Source of the DNA: Fodinibius sediminis | GTDB lineage: Bacteria > Bacteroidota > Rhodothermia > Balneolales > Balneolaceae | Reading direction: 5' to 3' | NCBI RefSeq assembly: GCF_900182555.1 | Contig: NZ_FXTH01000013.1 | Span: 62,001 to 126,000, forward strand | Length of the DNA stretch: 64,000 bases | Shown here: piece by piece, positions 47,265 to 56,692 of the stretch | Layout: each line of letters begins with the position of its first letter | Numbering within the stretch: position 1 is the stretch's first letter | Notes under the pieces: generated by a model | The model's database searches: none | Told to the model about the DNA's origin: nothing | What the model saw: the letters and a program-made list of their open reading frames with translations, nothing else | Program-made: the position numbers and the translations under genes

Positions 47265-48761
47265 ATGGTTTATATATCTAATCTTTCCGATCATGAAGAC
47301 CAAAAAGTAACGCTCAAAGGATGGATTTATAATTCCCGCAGCAGCAAGAATCTTTTTTTCCTGGAGGTCCGTGATGGATCAGGCATCTGCCAGTGCGTGG
47401 TAGCCAAAGACAGTGTTTCTGAAGAGGCCTGGGAGGCTGCGGATTCGCTGCGTCAGGAAAGCTCCCTGGAGATTACCGGAATTGTGGTTGAGGATGAGCG
47501 CAGCATTGGCGGGTATGAATTGCAGGTTACCAATTTGGAGGTAATTCAGATTGCCGAAGATTATCCCATCACCCCCAAGGAGCACGGCGTCGATTTTCTG
47601 ATGGAGAACCGGCATCTCTGGCTGCGAAGCCAACGGCAGTGGGCGGCGATGCGCGTACGCAACGAAATTATCTATGCTATACATATGTTCTTCCAGGAGC
47701 GGGGGTTTGTGCAGATGGATGCCCCCATTTTTACAGGAAATGCGGCCGAGGGTACGACCAACCTTTTTGAGACGGCCTACTTTGATGAGGAGGCCTACCT
47801 TACCCAGTCGGGACAGCTCTATGGGGAGGCCATGGCGATGGCCCACGGCCTGATTTACACTTTTGGACCAACCTTCAGGGCCGAAAAGAGCAAGACCCGC
47901 CGCCACTTAACGGAGTTCTGGATGATCGAGCCGGAAATGGCGTTTTATGACCTCAATATGAATATGGAACTGGCGGAGGATTTTATAAAATTTGTCGTTA
48001 ATCGGGTGTTGGAGCGGCGTCACAGCGAGCTTGAGATTCTGGAACGCGATACTGAGAAGCTGAAGAAAACAGTTGCTGACGACTTTCCGCGCATTTCCTA
48101 TACTGAAGCGGTGGAGACACTCAGAAGCGATAAGATGGCAAAGATGCTTGATCAGATGGTCGAAGATCGAGAGCAGAAGCGGGAGGAACTTAAGCAAGAG
48201 CGTGAAGAGCTTAAGAAAGAGCATGGGCAGGCCAAAAAATGGCGCAAGGCCCAGATCGACCAGCGTGTCAAAGATATTGGTGGCCGTCTGGACCAGATTG
48301 AAGAGGATCTGCGCAATATTCCGGACTGGCGTGATTCAGCTCTGAATTTTGAGTGGGGCGAAGATTTTGGAGGCAGTGACGAAACGCTGCTGACCATGCA
48401 GTACGATACGCCGGTCCTGGTGCACCGGTATCCTGCAGAGATAAAAGCTTTTTACATGAAGCGTGACCCGGAAGATGAGAAGCTGGCCCTGGCTGTCGAC
48501 ATGCTGGCTCCGGAGGGATACGGCGAGATTATAGGAGGCAGTGAACGCGAGGCAGACCTGGAAACACTGAGAAAGCGACTGACCGAGCACGGTCTTTCCG
48601 AAGAGGTCTTTGGATGGTACCTTGACCTCAGGAAATACGGGAGTGTACCGCATTCGGGCTTCGGTCTCGGACTGGAGCGAACGGTGGCCTGGCTCTGCGG
48701 GCTGGACCATGTGCGCGAGACAATCCCCTTTCCTCGCATGATGGGACGACTGACCCCCTGA
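47265..48761 (+). CDS. asnS: Asparagine-tRNA ligase
   Basis: A 498-residue class IIb synthetase. The N-terminal OB-fold anticodon-binding domain contains [22 protein letters not shown]. Class II motifs follow: motif 1 near [17 protein letters not shown], motif 2 [21 protein letters not shown], and motif 3 [16 protein letters not shown]. Residues about 290-352 form an additional, very charged, coiled-coil-like insertion. Motifs on either side are intact, so the enzyme should be active. Confidence 0.96.
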   Translation: MVYISNLSDHEDQKVTLKGWIYNSRSSKNLFFLEVRDGSGICQCVVAKDSVSEEAWEAADSLRQESSLEITGIVVEDERSIGGYELQVTNLEVIQIAEDYPITPKEHGVDFLMENRHLWLRSQRQWAAMRVRNEIIYAIHMFFQERGFVQMDAPIFTGNAAEGTTNLFETAYFDEEAYLTQSGQLYGEAMAMAHGLIYTFGPTFRAEKSKTRRHLTEFWMIEPEMAFYDLNMNMELAEDFIKFVVNRVLERRHSELEILERDTEKLKKTVADDFPRISYTEAVETLRSDKMAKMLDQMVEDREQKREELKQEREELKKEHGQAKKWRKAQIDQRVKDIGGRLDQIEEDLRNIPDWRDSALNFEWGEDFGGSDETLLTMQYDTPVLVHRYPAEIKAFYMKRDPEDEKLALAVDMLAPEGYGEIIGGSEREADLETLRKRLTEHGLSEEVFGWYLDLRKYGSVPHSGFGLGLERTVAWLCGLDHVRETIPFPRMMGRLTP

Positions 48762-48790
48762 TTCCTAATCCATAACCGATAAACGAGCAC

Positions 48791-49858
48791 TTGGCCAAGA
48801 AGACCAGTATAGAGCGGTATTCGGAGCTCCTGAAAGAATTAAAGTCAGGAGATCGGAAAGCTGTATATTTTTTCTTCGGTGAGGAGGAGTTCTTCCTGGA
48901 CAAACTACAGGAAACGGTCGAAGGACTGGTGCCCGAGGATCAAAAGGACTTTAATTTTGATCTGCTCTATGGGCGGGATATAACAGTGGAAAAGCTCCTG
49001 TCCATAATCCGCAGCTATCCCATGATGGCGGAACAGCGGGTTGTAATTCTACGGGACTTCCACCAGCTGAGCAGCTACACCCCGGGTCAGGATAGCACTT
49101 ACGAGGGCAGTGTGAACGATTTGATTCCGTATTTGCAGCAGCCCAACCCAAGTACGCTTTTCGTATGCATCGATCCCAAAAAGCCCGCTGGGAACACAAA
49201 GATTGGAAAAGCACTTAAAAAGAGTAAAGATACTGGTGTTCATGAATTTAAAGAGGTGCCCGATTACCGGTTGCCGGACTGGATTATCAGCTGGGCCCGG
49301 AGTGAGCATTCCAAAAAGATAGAGCCACCGGCGGCCCAGATGCTGGCGCAATATGTGGGCAACAGTTTGCAGTTACTGTCCACTGAAATAGATAAGGTGT
49401 GCACTTTTGTGGACACTTCCGATACGGTAAAAGAAAGCCATATAAAAAAAATAATCGGTCTTTATCGCGAATATTCGGTGTTTGAGCTCAAAGACGCCAT
49501 GATTTCGCGGAATCTGGACAAGTCCCTGTTTATTGCGGAACAGATGTTGCAACACTCTAAGACGAACACGGGAGAAATTATTCGTTCCGTGGGGTTCTTT
49601 TATAATCTGTTTTCAAATATCTGGCAGATTCAGCGTCTGTCCGCACAGGGTAATAGCAAAAAACAAGTTCAAGACACGCTGGGTATCAGCAGCAGCTGGT
49701 ACTTTAACAAGCTGTGGAAAGACGCTTCAGCCTTCAGGCTGTCGGAAATGCCACGAATATTTGAAGCACTGTTGGATGCCGACCGAGCAGCAAAAGGCTT
49801 TTCAACAATGGACCCCGCCACGATCCTTCTCCTGATGATAAAACGGATCATCGACTGA
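48791..49858 (+). CDS. holA: DNA polymerase III subunit delta
   Basis: A 355-residue clamp-loader subunit that opens the beta clamp. The AAA+-like N-terminus has AVYFFFGEEEFFLDKL and YPMMAEQRVVILRDF; the middle has TLFVCIDPKKPAGNTKIGKA; the C-terminal domain has SVFELKDAMISRNLDKSLFI and TGEIIRSVGFFYNLF. The start is a TTG at 48791, 29 bases after asnS; there is no nearer in-frame ATG. The length is normal. Confidence 0.93.
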   Translation: MAKKTSIERYSELLKELKSGDRKAVYFFFGEEEFFLDKLQETVEGLVPEDQKDFNFDLLYGRDITVEKLLSIIRSYPMMAEQRVVILRDFHQLSSYTPGQDSTYEGSVNDLIPYLQQPNPSTLFVCIDPKKPAGNTKIGKALKKSKDTGVHEFKEVPDYRLPDWIISWARSEHSKKIEPPAAQMLAQYVGNSLQLLSTEIDKVCTFVDTSDTVKESHIKKIIGLYREYSVFELKDAMISRNLDKSLFIAEQMLQHSKTNTGEIIRSVGFFYNLFSNIWQIQRLSAQGNSKKQVQDTLGISSSWYFNKLWKDASAFRLSEMPRIFEALLDADRAAKGFSTMDPATILLLMIKRIID

Positions 49859-49920
49859 TACCTCTGACGGTCGTCGATGAAAACTAAAATTGTCATTTGG
49901 AAAAAACTTAGGGTCAAACT

Positions 49921-50535
49921 ATGGAAGCGATATCCAGAGCTAAACTGCAACAGCTTTCTGATGAAGATTTAATGGAGCATTTTCAATCTGGCTATGAGGA
50001 AGCATTTAATCTGTTAGTTGAAAGATATCAGGATCGATTACATAATTTTCTGTACCGCTATACACACAATCACCAGGACTGCGAGGATTTGGTGCAGGAA
50101 ACCTTCTTCCGGGTTTTTCGAAGCCGACATTCCTACGAGCGCATCGCTAAGTTTTCTACCTGGATGTATACCATCGCGATAAACCTGGCGAAAAGTCTGT
50201 ATAAGAAGAAAAAAAGAATGACAACGGTGACCATTCACAAGGATCCTGACGACTCGGAGGATCGCCCCATGAAACTCGAAGATGACCGTATCTTGCCTGA
50301 CGACTCGCTGCACGAAAAGATGTGTATGGATGAGCTCGAGAAGGCCCTGATGGAACTGAGCGAAGACTTCCGTGAGGTCGTGGTGCTGCGTGATATTCAG
50401 CAGCTGTCGTATGAGGAAATTGCTGATATTGCGGACCTTCCCATGGGAACGGTAAAGTCACGTATCAACCGCGGACGAGCTCACCTGCAGGAACTCCTGG
50501 AAAATCACGTTTATCCGGGAACAATTTCTGCGTAG
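49921..50535 (+). CDS. ECF RNA polymerase sigma factor
   Basis: A 204-residue sigma-70 family, group 4 factor. Region 2 is seen in YRYTHNHQDCEDLVQETFFRVFR (split around residue 55) and FSTWMYTIAINLAKSLYKKKK. Region 4 is seen in LMELSEDFREVVVLRDIQQLSYEEIA followed by DLPMGTVKSRINRGRAHLQE. It directs transcription of a regulon after release from an anti-sigma factor, presumably the product of the next gene. Confidence 0.95.
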   Translation: MEAISRAKLQQLSDEDLMEHFQSGYEEAFNLLVERYQDRLHNFLYRYTHNHQDCEDLVQETFFRVFRSRHSYERIAKFSTWMYTIAINLAKSLYKKKKRMTTVTIHKDPDDSEDRPMKLEDDRILPDDSLHEKMCMDELEKALMELSEDFREVVVLRDIQQLSYEEIADIADLPMGTVKSRINRGRAHLQELLENHVYPGTISA

Positions 50536-50589
50536 ATCCGGTATGAGGGTAATAGATGAACTTGTTAAACATTTATTACCCTCTTTCTT

Positions 50590-50835
50590 ATGGATCTCAC
50601 TGAATTTGACCGTGATGAAATACTCACAAATTTTCTTACGGATTACATAGATGGAACGCTGGGCCGCGCGGAGCGTAGATCGTTTGAGGAGTACCTGGCG
50701 AACAACGTGAAAGAACGTAAGTTTGTACGTAAAGCCATCGAAGGCAAGAAAGCGTTGTCACAACTGGCAGAAGGCATGAAGTCTGCCGCAGGTAATACCA
50801 GTCTTTCCTCGCTCACAGCTACCGATGAGCACTAA
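50590..50835 (+). CDS. Short anti-sigma-like protein lacking zinc ligands
   Basis: An 81-residue protein 54 bases after the sigma factor gene. The segment FLTDYIDGTLGRAERRSFEEYL copies the first helix pair of anti-sigma ZAS domains (LxxYLDGELsxxExxxxExHL), but the following region, where the HxxxCxxC ligands should be, reads ANNVKERKFVRKA and contains no Cys or His. No transmembrane helix exists. It may be a cytoplasmic, zinc-free anti-sigma factor. Its last 17 bases overlap the 3' end of purC on the other strand. Confidence 0.72.
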   Translation: MDLTEFDRDEILTNFLTDYIDGTLGRAERRSFEEYLANNVKERKFVRKAIEGKKALSQLAEGMKSAAGNTSLSSLTATDEH

Positions 50836-51787
50836 AGATCTTTTCGAGTTCCCGGTTCAGATTTTCAAGCTGGATGGGAGTGGGGTCAAATGATTTCCCG
50901 GTAAGCTTGCCAAAAAGTTCGGCATACCGCTCAAAGACTTTTTTCCGCAATGTATCCGGCAGGTCGGGAAGCGTCTGTCCCTCTTTTCCCTGGAAATGGT
51001 GATCCATCAGCCATTCTCTGAGAAATTCCTTGGATAACTGTTTCTGGGGTTTCCCCTCTTTCAGGCGCTGTTCGTATTCATCCGCGTAGAAGTAGCGTGA
51101 TGAATCAGCGGTGTGTACTTCATCTATAAGCGTGAGTTCACCATTATAGAGCCCAAACTCATATTTGGTATCCACCAGGATCAGTCCCTGTTCGCGGGCT
51201 ATCTGCTGACCTCGTTCAAAGATCTGGAAGGCCCTGGTTCTGATTTCTTCCCAGAGGTCGGGAGCCACAATTTCGCGTTCCAGGATCTCCTGTTCGGAAA
51301 TATCCTCGTCATGTCCCTCCTCTGCCTTGGTGGCTGGTGTCAGGATCGGTTCTTCAAATCGTTGGTTCTCGACCATCCCTTCGGGCAGGTCCACCCCGCA
51401 GAGTACCCGTTTGCCGGATTGGTAGACCCGGGCAGCATGGCCGGTGAGGCAGGCCCGGATTACAACTTCAATAGGTATGGGGGTGCATTTTTTGGCAATG
51501 GTCACATTGGGGTGGGGCACATCAATAATATGCGTGGAAACAAGATCGTCCACCTTGCCGAAGGAAAAGGCTGCCAGCTTATTGAGAATTTGTCCCTTAT
51601 AGGGAATGGCTTGTTTCATGATATGGTCGAAGGCAGAAATGCGATCGGAAGCCACGATTCCCAGCTTATCCTCCCCGAGGGCATAGACGTCGCGGACCTT
51701 GCCACGATAAGGGGGCGCTCCCCCCGGCACGTCAGTTTGGATTATGCAATTGTCGAGCACTTCGCTTGTTATGGGAGAATTATCCAC
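50819..51787 (-). CDS. purC: Phosphoribosylaminoimidazole-succinocarboxamide synthase
   Basis: A 322-residue SAICAR synthetase of purine synthesis. Features are YRGKVRDVYALGEDKLGIVASDRISAFD (split around VASDR), the substrate-binding VVIRACLTGHAARVYQSGK, ILVDTKYEFGLYNGELTLID and the EVHTADSSRYF loop. The length is that of the larger class. The gene is alone on this strand and convergent with the anti-sigma-like gene, sharing 17 bases with it. Confidence 0.97.
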   Translation of the reverse strand: MDNSPITSEVLDNCIIQTDVPGGAPPYRGKVRDVYALGEDKLGIVASDRISAFDHIMKQAIPYKGQILNKLAAFSFGKVDDLVSTHIIDVPHPNVTIAKKCTPIPIEVVIRACLTGHAARVYQSGKRVLCGVDLPEGMVENQRFEEPILTPATKAEEGHDEDISEQEILEREIVAPDLWEEIRTRAFQIFERGQQIAREQGLILVDTKYEFGLYNGELTLIDEVHTADSSRYFYADEYEQRLKEGKPQKQLSKEFLREWLMDHHFQGKEGQTLPDLPDTLRKKVFERYAELFGKLTGKSFDPTPIQLENLNRELEKIFSAHR

Positions 51788-51965
51788 GGTAGAAATATTG
51801 GTTTAAATATTAACAGGCTGGAAAATCGAAAAAAGTTGATAAGAATTGAAATATATCTTGGATTTCTTCTCTATAGACAAATGTTAAGATTTAAAATCAT
51901 AAAGGAACTATTCCCATCATTTTTTACATTGAATATGAGTAACTATTGAATGTAATATCATTTCG

Positions 51966-52943
51966 ATGAATGATTTTCTGCGCATACCCTATACGCTGAT
52001 CCGGCCGCTTTACCGGCGTACCTCCTTCCATCGGTCGGTGATTGACGAGGTCGGTGACGAGCGCCTGCAGCAAGCTTATGCCCGCTGCCGGCAGATCACG
52101 CGCAAACATGCCAAGACATTCTATATGGCTACGCGGTTTCTGCCAAACCACAAACAGCGCGGGATATTTGCTATCTACAGTCTCTGCCGATATGTCGATG
52201 ATCTGGTGGATGAAGCGGAAGATCTGGTGGAAAATCATCAGCTGAGCCGTGGTGATATTGAGAGACGGTTGGATGCATGGAAACAGAAGCTGCGCGATAC
52301 CTATGACGGGAAGTCGTTTGACAATCCCATTCTCATTGCTTTCTCGGATGTACTGCGGCGTCATCATATTCCCATCGAACTGCCCTTTGAGCTGATGGAT
52401 GGGGTTTGCATGGATCTTTTTAAAAACAGGTACGCCTCCTTTGACGAATTGTATGACTATTCATTCAAGGTGGCTTCTATTGTTGGACTGATGACCACCC
52501 GGGTATTTGGGTACCGGTCCAACGAAGCCCTTGGATATGCGGTTGATCTCGGAATTGCTATGCAGCTGACAAATATTCTCAGGGACGTGGGGGAGGATCT
52601 TAAAAAGGATCGGATTTACCTGCCCCAGGATGAACTGAAAAAATTTGGAGTGAGCGAGTCCGATCTTTTTAATCATCAGCTCACGGAAGCCGTTCGTGCT
52701 TTGCTCTCTTACCAGATCGAGCGGGCACGGCGCTACTACGAACGCTCTGACAAGGGGATTGTTATGCTTTCCGAAGACAGCCGGCTGCCGGTGTACCTGG
52801 CTCATTACAACTACAGCCGCATTCTGAATAAGATCGAAGAGAATAATTATAACGTCTTTGATTTTCGTGCCTACCTCAATACCACCGAGAAACTCTTTAT
52901 TATTCCCCAGCTTTTTTATCGAACAGCGATGTCGAGCTCATGA
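51966..52943 (+). CDS. Phytoene/squalene synthase family protein
   Basis: A 325-residue head-to-head prenyl synthase. The first Asp-rich motif is YSLCRYVDDLVDEAED, the second is NILRDVGEDLKKDRIYLPQ, and KTFYMATRFLP precedes them. It joins two prenyl diphosphates, giving phytoene for carotenoids or squalene for hopanoids; sequence alone does not separate these. No crtI or squalene genes are in the window. Confidence 0.92.
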   Translation: MNDFLRIPYTLIRPLYRRTSFHRSVIDEVGDERLQQAYARCRQITRKHAKTFYMATRFLPNHKQRGIFAIYSLCRYVDDLVDEAEDLVENHQLSRGDIERRLDAWKQKLRDTYDGKSFDNPILIAFSDVLRRHHIPIELPFELMDGVCMDLFKNRYASFDELYDYSFKVASIVGLMTTRVFGYRSNEALGYAVDLGIAMQLTNILRDVGEDLKKDRIYLPQDELKKFGVSESDLFNHQLTEAVRALLSYQIERARRYYERSDKGIVMLSEDSRLPVYLAHYNYSRILNKIEENNYNVFDFRAYLNTTEKLFIIPQLFYRTAMSSS

Positions 52944-53037
52944 TGGGGAATACTTTGCCTCACTATTTACACTAAAGAGTCCTAACTGTTATATTCCCTG
53001 TAAATATCGAGTGCTCATTAATTTTTAGAGGAATGTG

Positions 53038-53751
53038 ATGAACAAGGAGATAAAAAAATGGCGGAGCCCCAGCCTGGGAAGGGATATGGAACTGGTCATC
53101 TATGGAACCTCGGGCACGCCTATCCTGGGCTTTCCCACACGAGGGGCCTCCTGTTACCAGTGGGGGGAATTCGGGATGGTAAATGCGATCTCTTACCAGA
53201 TCGAAAATGGCTATAACCAGCTTTTTTGCGTTTCCTCGATTGACGGGGAAAGTTTTTTAAATAAACATGCCACTCCCCGGCAGCGGCTGGTGCGCCATCA
53301 TCAGTATGAATTATACTTGGTAGAGGAAGTGGTGCCCTACATTGAAGAGCACAACGCCATTGATTATTTAATCGTAGCCGGTACCGATCTGGGGGGATAC
53401 CATGCCATCAATACAGCACTGAAGTATCCGTTCGTTTTTGATAAAGCTATCGGGATGAGTGGCATTTATGATATTAAAGGTTTCCTGCACGGTTATTATG
53501 AGGATGACGTCTATTACAATAATCCCACGGACTATATTCCCAACCTGAGTCGACAGTCGCTGCTGGACAAGATACGGGATATTGACTTCCGGCTGGTGAG
53601 CTACAGCCGGGATCCGCGCATTGACTATGCCCGCCGGATGAGTAATGTATTCCGTATGAAGTTTATCAGGCATGAGCTGGATATCTGGGACAAGGATACG
53701 GACCAGGAGTGGGACCAGTGGCAGCAGATGCTTAAAACTCATATTATTTAA
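53038..53751 (+). CDS. Esterase-family alpha/beta hydrolase with altered nucleophile
   Basis: A 237-residue protein of the esterase D-like family, with GFPTRGASCYQWGEFGMV near the N-terminus and FDKAIGMSGIYD after the nucleophile elbow. The elbow reads AGTDLGGYHA: Asp117 stands where serine is usual (GxSxGG). The protein may be inactive as an esterase or use an Asp nucleophile. The ATG at 53038 has AGAGGA upstream. It ends seven bases before accC. Confidence 0.8.
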   Translation: MNKEIKKWRSPSLGRDMELVIYGTSGTPILGFPTRGASCYQWGEFGMVNAISYQIENGYNQLFCVSSIDGESFLNKHATPRQRLVRHHQYELYLVEEVVPYIEEHNAIDYLIVAGTDLGGYHAINTALKYPFVFDKAIGMSGIYDIKGFLHGYYEDDVYYNNPTDYIPNLSRQSLLDKIRDIDFRLVSYSRDPRIDYARRMSNVFRMKFIRHELDIWDKDTDQEWDQWQQMLKTHII

Positions 53752-53757
53752 CACCTT

Positions 53758-55260
53758 ATGGCTGATATTTCAAAGATTTTAGTAGCCAACCGGGGGGAGA
53801 TAGCTTCCCGGATTATGCGCACATGCAAAGAGCTGGGGAAAAAGACCGTGGCGGTGTACTCCACGCCCGATGCCGAGGCACCCCATGTCCTGATGGCCGA
53901 TGAATCGATACATATCGGCCCGGCAGCTTCCTCGGAGAGTTACCTGGTGATTGACCGTATCATACGGGCGGCCAGGGAATCCGGGGCCGATGCCATTCAC
54001 CCGGGGTACGGGTTTTTAAGTGAGAATGCCGACTTCAGCCGCCGGTGCCGCGAGGAGGGGCTCGTCTTTATCGGTCCGGGGCCCGAAGCGATCCGAACGA
54101 TGGGAGATAAGACCGCTGCCCGCAAGCTGATGAGCCAAGCCGACGTCCCGTTTCCACCGGGTACCAAAAATGAGCTGAAGGATATTGATAAGGCAAAGCA
54201 GGTTGCCGATGAGATTGGCTATCCTGTGCTGGTCAAGGCAGCGGCCGGCGGCGGTGGAAAAGGAATGAGAATTGTGGAAGACGAACAGGCATTCCGGGCC
54301 GGCATCAAAGCGGCGAAATCGGAAGCCCGCAACGCCTTTGGCGATGACCGCGTCTATATTGAAAAATACCTGGTGGAGCCCCGGCATGTGGAATTTCAGA
54401 TAATGGCCGATGAGCATGGCAATGTGCTGCATATTTTTGACCGGGAGTGTTCCATACAGCGCCGGCACCAGAAAGTGATTGAGGAGGCACCTTGTCCCAT
54501 GCTGACGCCAGAGCTGCGTTCCGAGATGGCACAGGCGGCCATTTCTGCAGCACGTGCCGTGGATTATGTGGGTGCAGGGACTATCGAGTTCCTGGTTGAC
54601 GCAGATCGCAACTTTTATTTTCTGGAGATGAACACCCGGCTGCAGGTGGAGCACCCGGTAACGGAGCTTGTTACGGGGCTGGATCTGGTAGCGCTTCAGC
54701 TATGGGTGGCAGAAGGCAAGGCGTTACCCTTTGGGCAGGAGGATATACGGCTGGATGGTCATGCGATTGAATGCCGTATTTATGCCGAAGATCCACGCGA
54801 AGATTTCCTTCCCAGTACGGGGACCCTGACCAAGCATCGTATCCCGGCAGGCAACGGTATCCGGGTCGACGCCGGGGTGGAAGAGGGCCAGACGATCACC
54901 ATCAATTATGATCCGATGATATCCAAGCTCTGTGCCCACGGCAAAGACCGGGATCACGCCATCCGCCGCATGTTGCGGGCCCTGGATGAATATGAGATAG
55001 CCGGCTGCCGTACAACCATCCCGTTTTGTAAATATGTTCTTACTCACGAGAGCTTTGTGAATGGCATGTACGATACCCATTTTGTGGGCGACCATTTTAG
55101 TACCGGGATACTGGATGAATTTCAGCAGATGCCTTCCGAGGTACAGGCGCTGGCAGCCTCTCTGTTAAAAGAGGCCGGCAATGGAAATCTTTCCCCGGAT
55201 CACCCACCGGCATCCTCAGGCGGCGGGACCTCGGAATGGTGGAAACGAAGAAAAAAATAA
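53758..55260 (+). CDS. accC: Biotin carboxylase subunit
   Basis: A 500-residue ATP-grasp enzyme that carboxylates biotin. N-terminal KILVANRGEIASRIM, GYGFLSENADFSRRC; ATP-binding VLVKAAAGGGGKGMRIV (about residues 158-174); catalytic FLEMNTRLQVEHPVTELVTG; and the biotin carboxylase C-domain with GHAIECRIYAEDP. About 45 residues are added at the C-terminus (SSGGGTSEWWKRRKK), longer than the standard 450. No biotinyl domain is fused and no accB neighbour exists here, so it may belong to an acetyl-CoA or a propionyl/acyl-CoA carboxylase. Confidence 0.93.
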   Translation: MADISKILVANRGEIASRIMRTCKELGKKTVAVYSTPDAEAPHVLMADESIHIGPAASSESYLVIDRIIRAARESGADAIHPGYGFLSENADFSRRCREEGLVFIGPGPEAIRTMGDKTAARKLMSQADVPFPPGTKNELKDIDKAKQVADEIGYPVLVKAAAGGGGKGMRIVEDEQAFRAGIKAAKSEARNAFGDDRVYIEKYLVEPRHVEFQIMADEHGNVLHIFDRECSIQRRHQKVIEEAPCPMLTPELRSEMAQAAISAARAVDYVGAGTIEFLVDADRNFYFLEMNTRLQVEHPVTELVTGLDLVALQLWVAEGKALPFGQEDIRLDGHAIECRIYAEDPREDFLPSTGTLTKHRIPAGNGIRVDAGVEEGQTITINYDPMISKLCAHGKDRDHAIRRMLRALDEYEIAGCRTTIPFCKYVLTHESFVNGMYDTHFVGDHFSTGILDEFQQMPSEVQALAASLLKEAGNGNLSPDHPPASSGGGTSEWWKRRKK

Positions 55261-55273
55261 CGGGCGGATTATT

Positions 55274-55627
55274 ATGAAAACACTGATTAGGATTGAAGAA
55301 CTGGGAATCTTCGGGCTTTCCATCATTCTGTTTGCCCAGACTACCTTCGCCTGGTGGTGGTTTCCGCTGCTGTTGCTGGCACCTGACATCAGCATGGTAG
55401 GTTATTTGGCTAATCCCCGTATTGGTGCAGCGGTTTATAACCTTTTCCACCATAAGGCGGTGGCAGTTGGTTGTATTATCGCCGGTTATCTGTTATCCAT
55501 GCCGTGGGCAGGACTCGCAGGTATTATCATGCTGGGCCACGCAGCCATGGATCGGTTGCTGGGATTCGGGCTGAAGTACCCGGATTCGTTTCATCATACC
55601 CATCTCGGGCAAATTGGCCAATATTAA
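55274..55627 (+). CDS. DUF4260-like membrane protein
   Basis: A 117-residue protein with about four transmembrane helices: FGLSIILFAQTTFAWWWFPLL, DISMVGYLANPRIGAAVYNL, AVAVGCIIAGYLL and AGLAGIIMLGHAAMDRLLGFG. It ends with DSFHHTHLGQIG, the family's conserved tail. Function unknown. The ATG at 55274 lies 13 bases after accC, so it is likely in the same transcript. Confidence 0.88.
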   Translation: MKTLIRIEELGIFGLSIILFAQTTFAWWWFPLLLLAPDISMVGYLANPRIGAAVYNLFHHKAVAVGCIIAGYLLSMPWAGLAGIIMLGHAAMDRLLGFGLKYPDSFHHTHLGQIGQY

Positions 55628-55756
55628 CACCAGGATTTATTATTTTAAAGTCTTCTGCTGACGGTTAATGCAGTACGGCCTGCCGACAGCTTTTGTTACA
55701 GGACCGTAATATCAGGACTGAATCACTTCCAATAGAATTCTATAAAAAAATTCAAC

Positions 55757-56686
55757 GTGAAAAACAACGAACAAGGTCTTTTTACCCAACTCAAAAAACT
55801 GGATACTGAACAGCGTAACACCAATACCCGTGAGATCGATTTGGCCGATTCACTTGAAATTGCCCGCCTGATTAATGCGGAAGATAAAAAGGTGGCGTTT
55901 GAGGTGGAAAAAAAACTGCCTGAGATTGCCAGGGGCATTGATCTGGTCAAGGAAGCGTTCGACAAGGGCGGACGGCTGATTTACGCAGGAGCGGGAACCA
56001 GCGGGCGGCTGGGAATACTGGATGCCTCGGAATGTCCACCTACCTTCGGGACCGACCCGGGTCAGGTAATAGGACTGATTGCCGGGGGAGAAGAAGCGGT
56101 TTTCCGGTCGCAGGAACGGGCCGAAGATTTTGAGTCCAACGGCCGTGAAGCACTGCAGGAGATCAACCTGGCTGCCGAGGATATTGTCTGCGGCATTGCC
56201 GCCAGCGGACGAACGCCTTATGTACACGGTGCCCTCAAAGAGGCCCGTGAAACCGGTTGCCATACCATTTTTGTCACCACGGTACCCGCCTCTCAAATTA
56301 CCATTGAGGTGGATGTGATGATCGATATCCCGGTAGGCCCCGAAGTCATCATGGGCAGCACCCGAATGAAGAGCGGGACAGCCCAGAAGATGGTGCTCAA
56401 TATGCTGACGACGGGATCGATGATTCGCAAAGGCAAGGTCTATGAAAATGTGATGGTGGATCTGCAGCTCTCCAACGAAAAACTTACGGAACGATCCAAG
56501 CGCATTGTCATGTCTTTTACCGGGATTGACTACCAGGAGGCCGGTGAATGGCTCGAAAAGGCGGGGGGACATGTCAAAACGGCCCTGGTGATGATTCTGG
56601 GCGGATTGGATCGATCGGAAGCGGAGCAAAAACTGGCACAGCATGATGGCTTTATCCGGAAAGTGCTGCAGGAAACAAAGCAGTAA
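55757..56686 (+). CDS. murQ: N-acetylmuramic acid 6-phosphate etherase
   Basis: A 309-residue SIS-domain lyase that removes the lactyl ether from MurNAc-6-phosphate during cell wall recycling. Motifs: YAGAGTSGRLGILDASECPPTFG (split across about residues 75-97), GIAASGRTPYVHGAL, and MGSTRMKSGTAQKMVLNML. The start is GTG at 55757. It lies six bases before the plsC-like gene and is probably co-transcribed. Confidence 0.97.
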   Translation: MKNNEQGLFTQLKKLDTEQRNTNTREIDLADSLEIARLINAEDKKVAFEVEKKLPEIARGIDLVKEAFDKGGRLIYAGAGTSGRLGILDASECPPTFGTDPGQVIGLIAGGEEAVFRSQERAEDFESNGREALQEINLAAEDIVCGIAASGRTPYVHGALKEARETGCHTIFVTTVPASQITIEVDVMIDIPVGPEVIMGSTRMKSGTAQKMVLNMLTTGSMIRKGKVYENVMVDLQLSNEKLTERSKRIVMSFTGIDYQEAGEWLEKAGGHVKTALVMILGGLDRSEAEQKLAQHDGFIRKVLQETKQ

Positions 56687-56692
56687 TGACTG

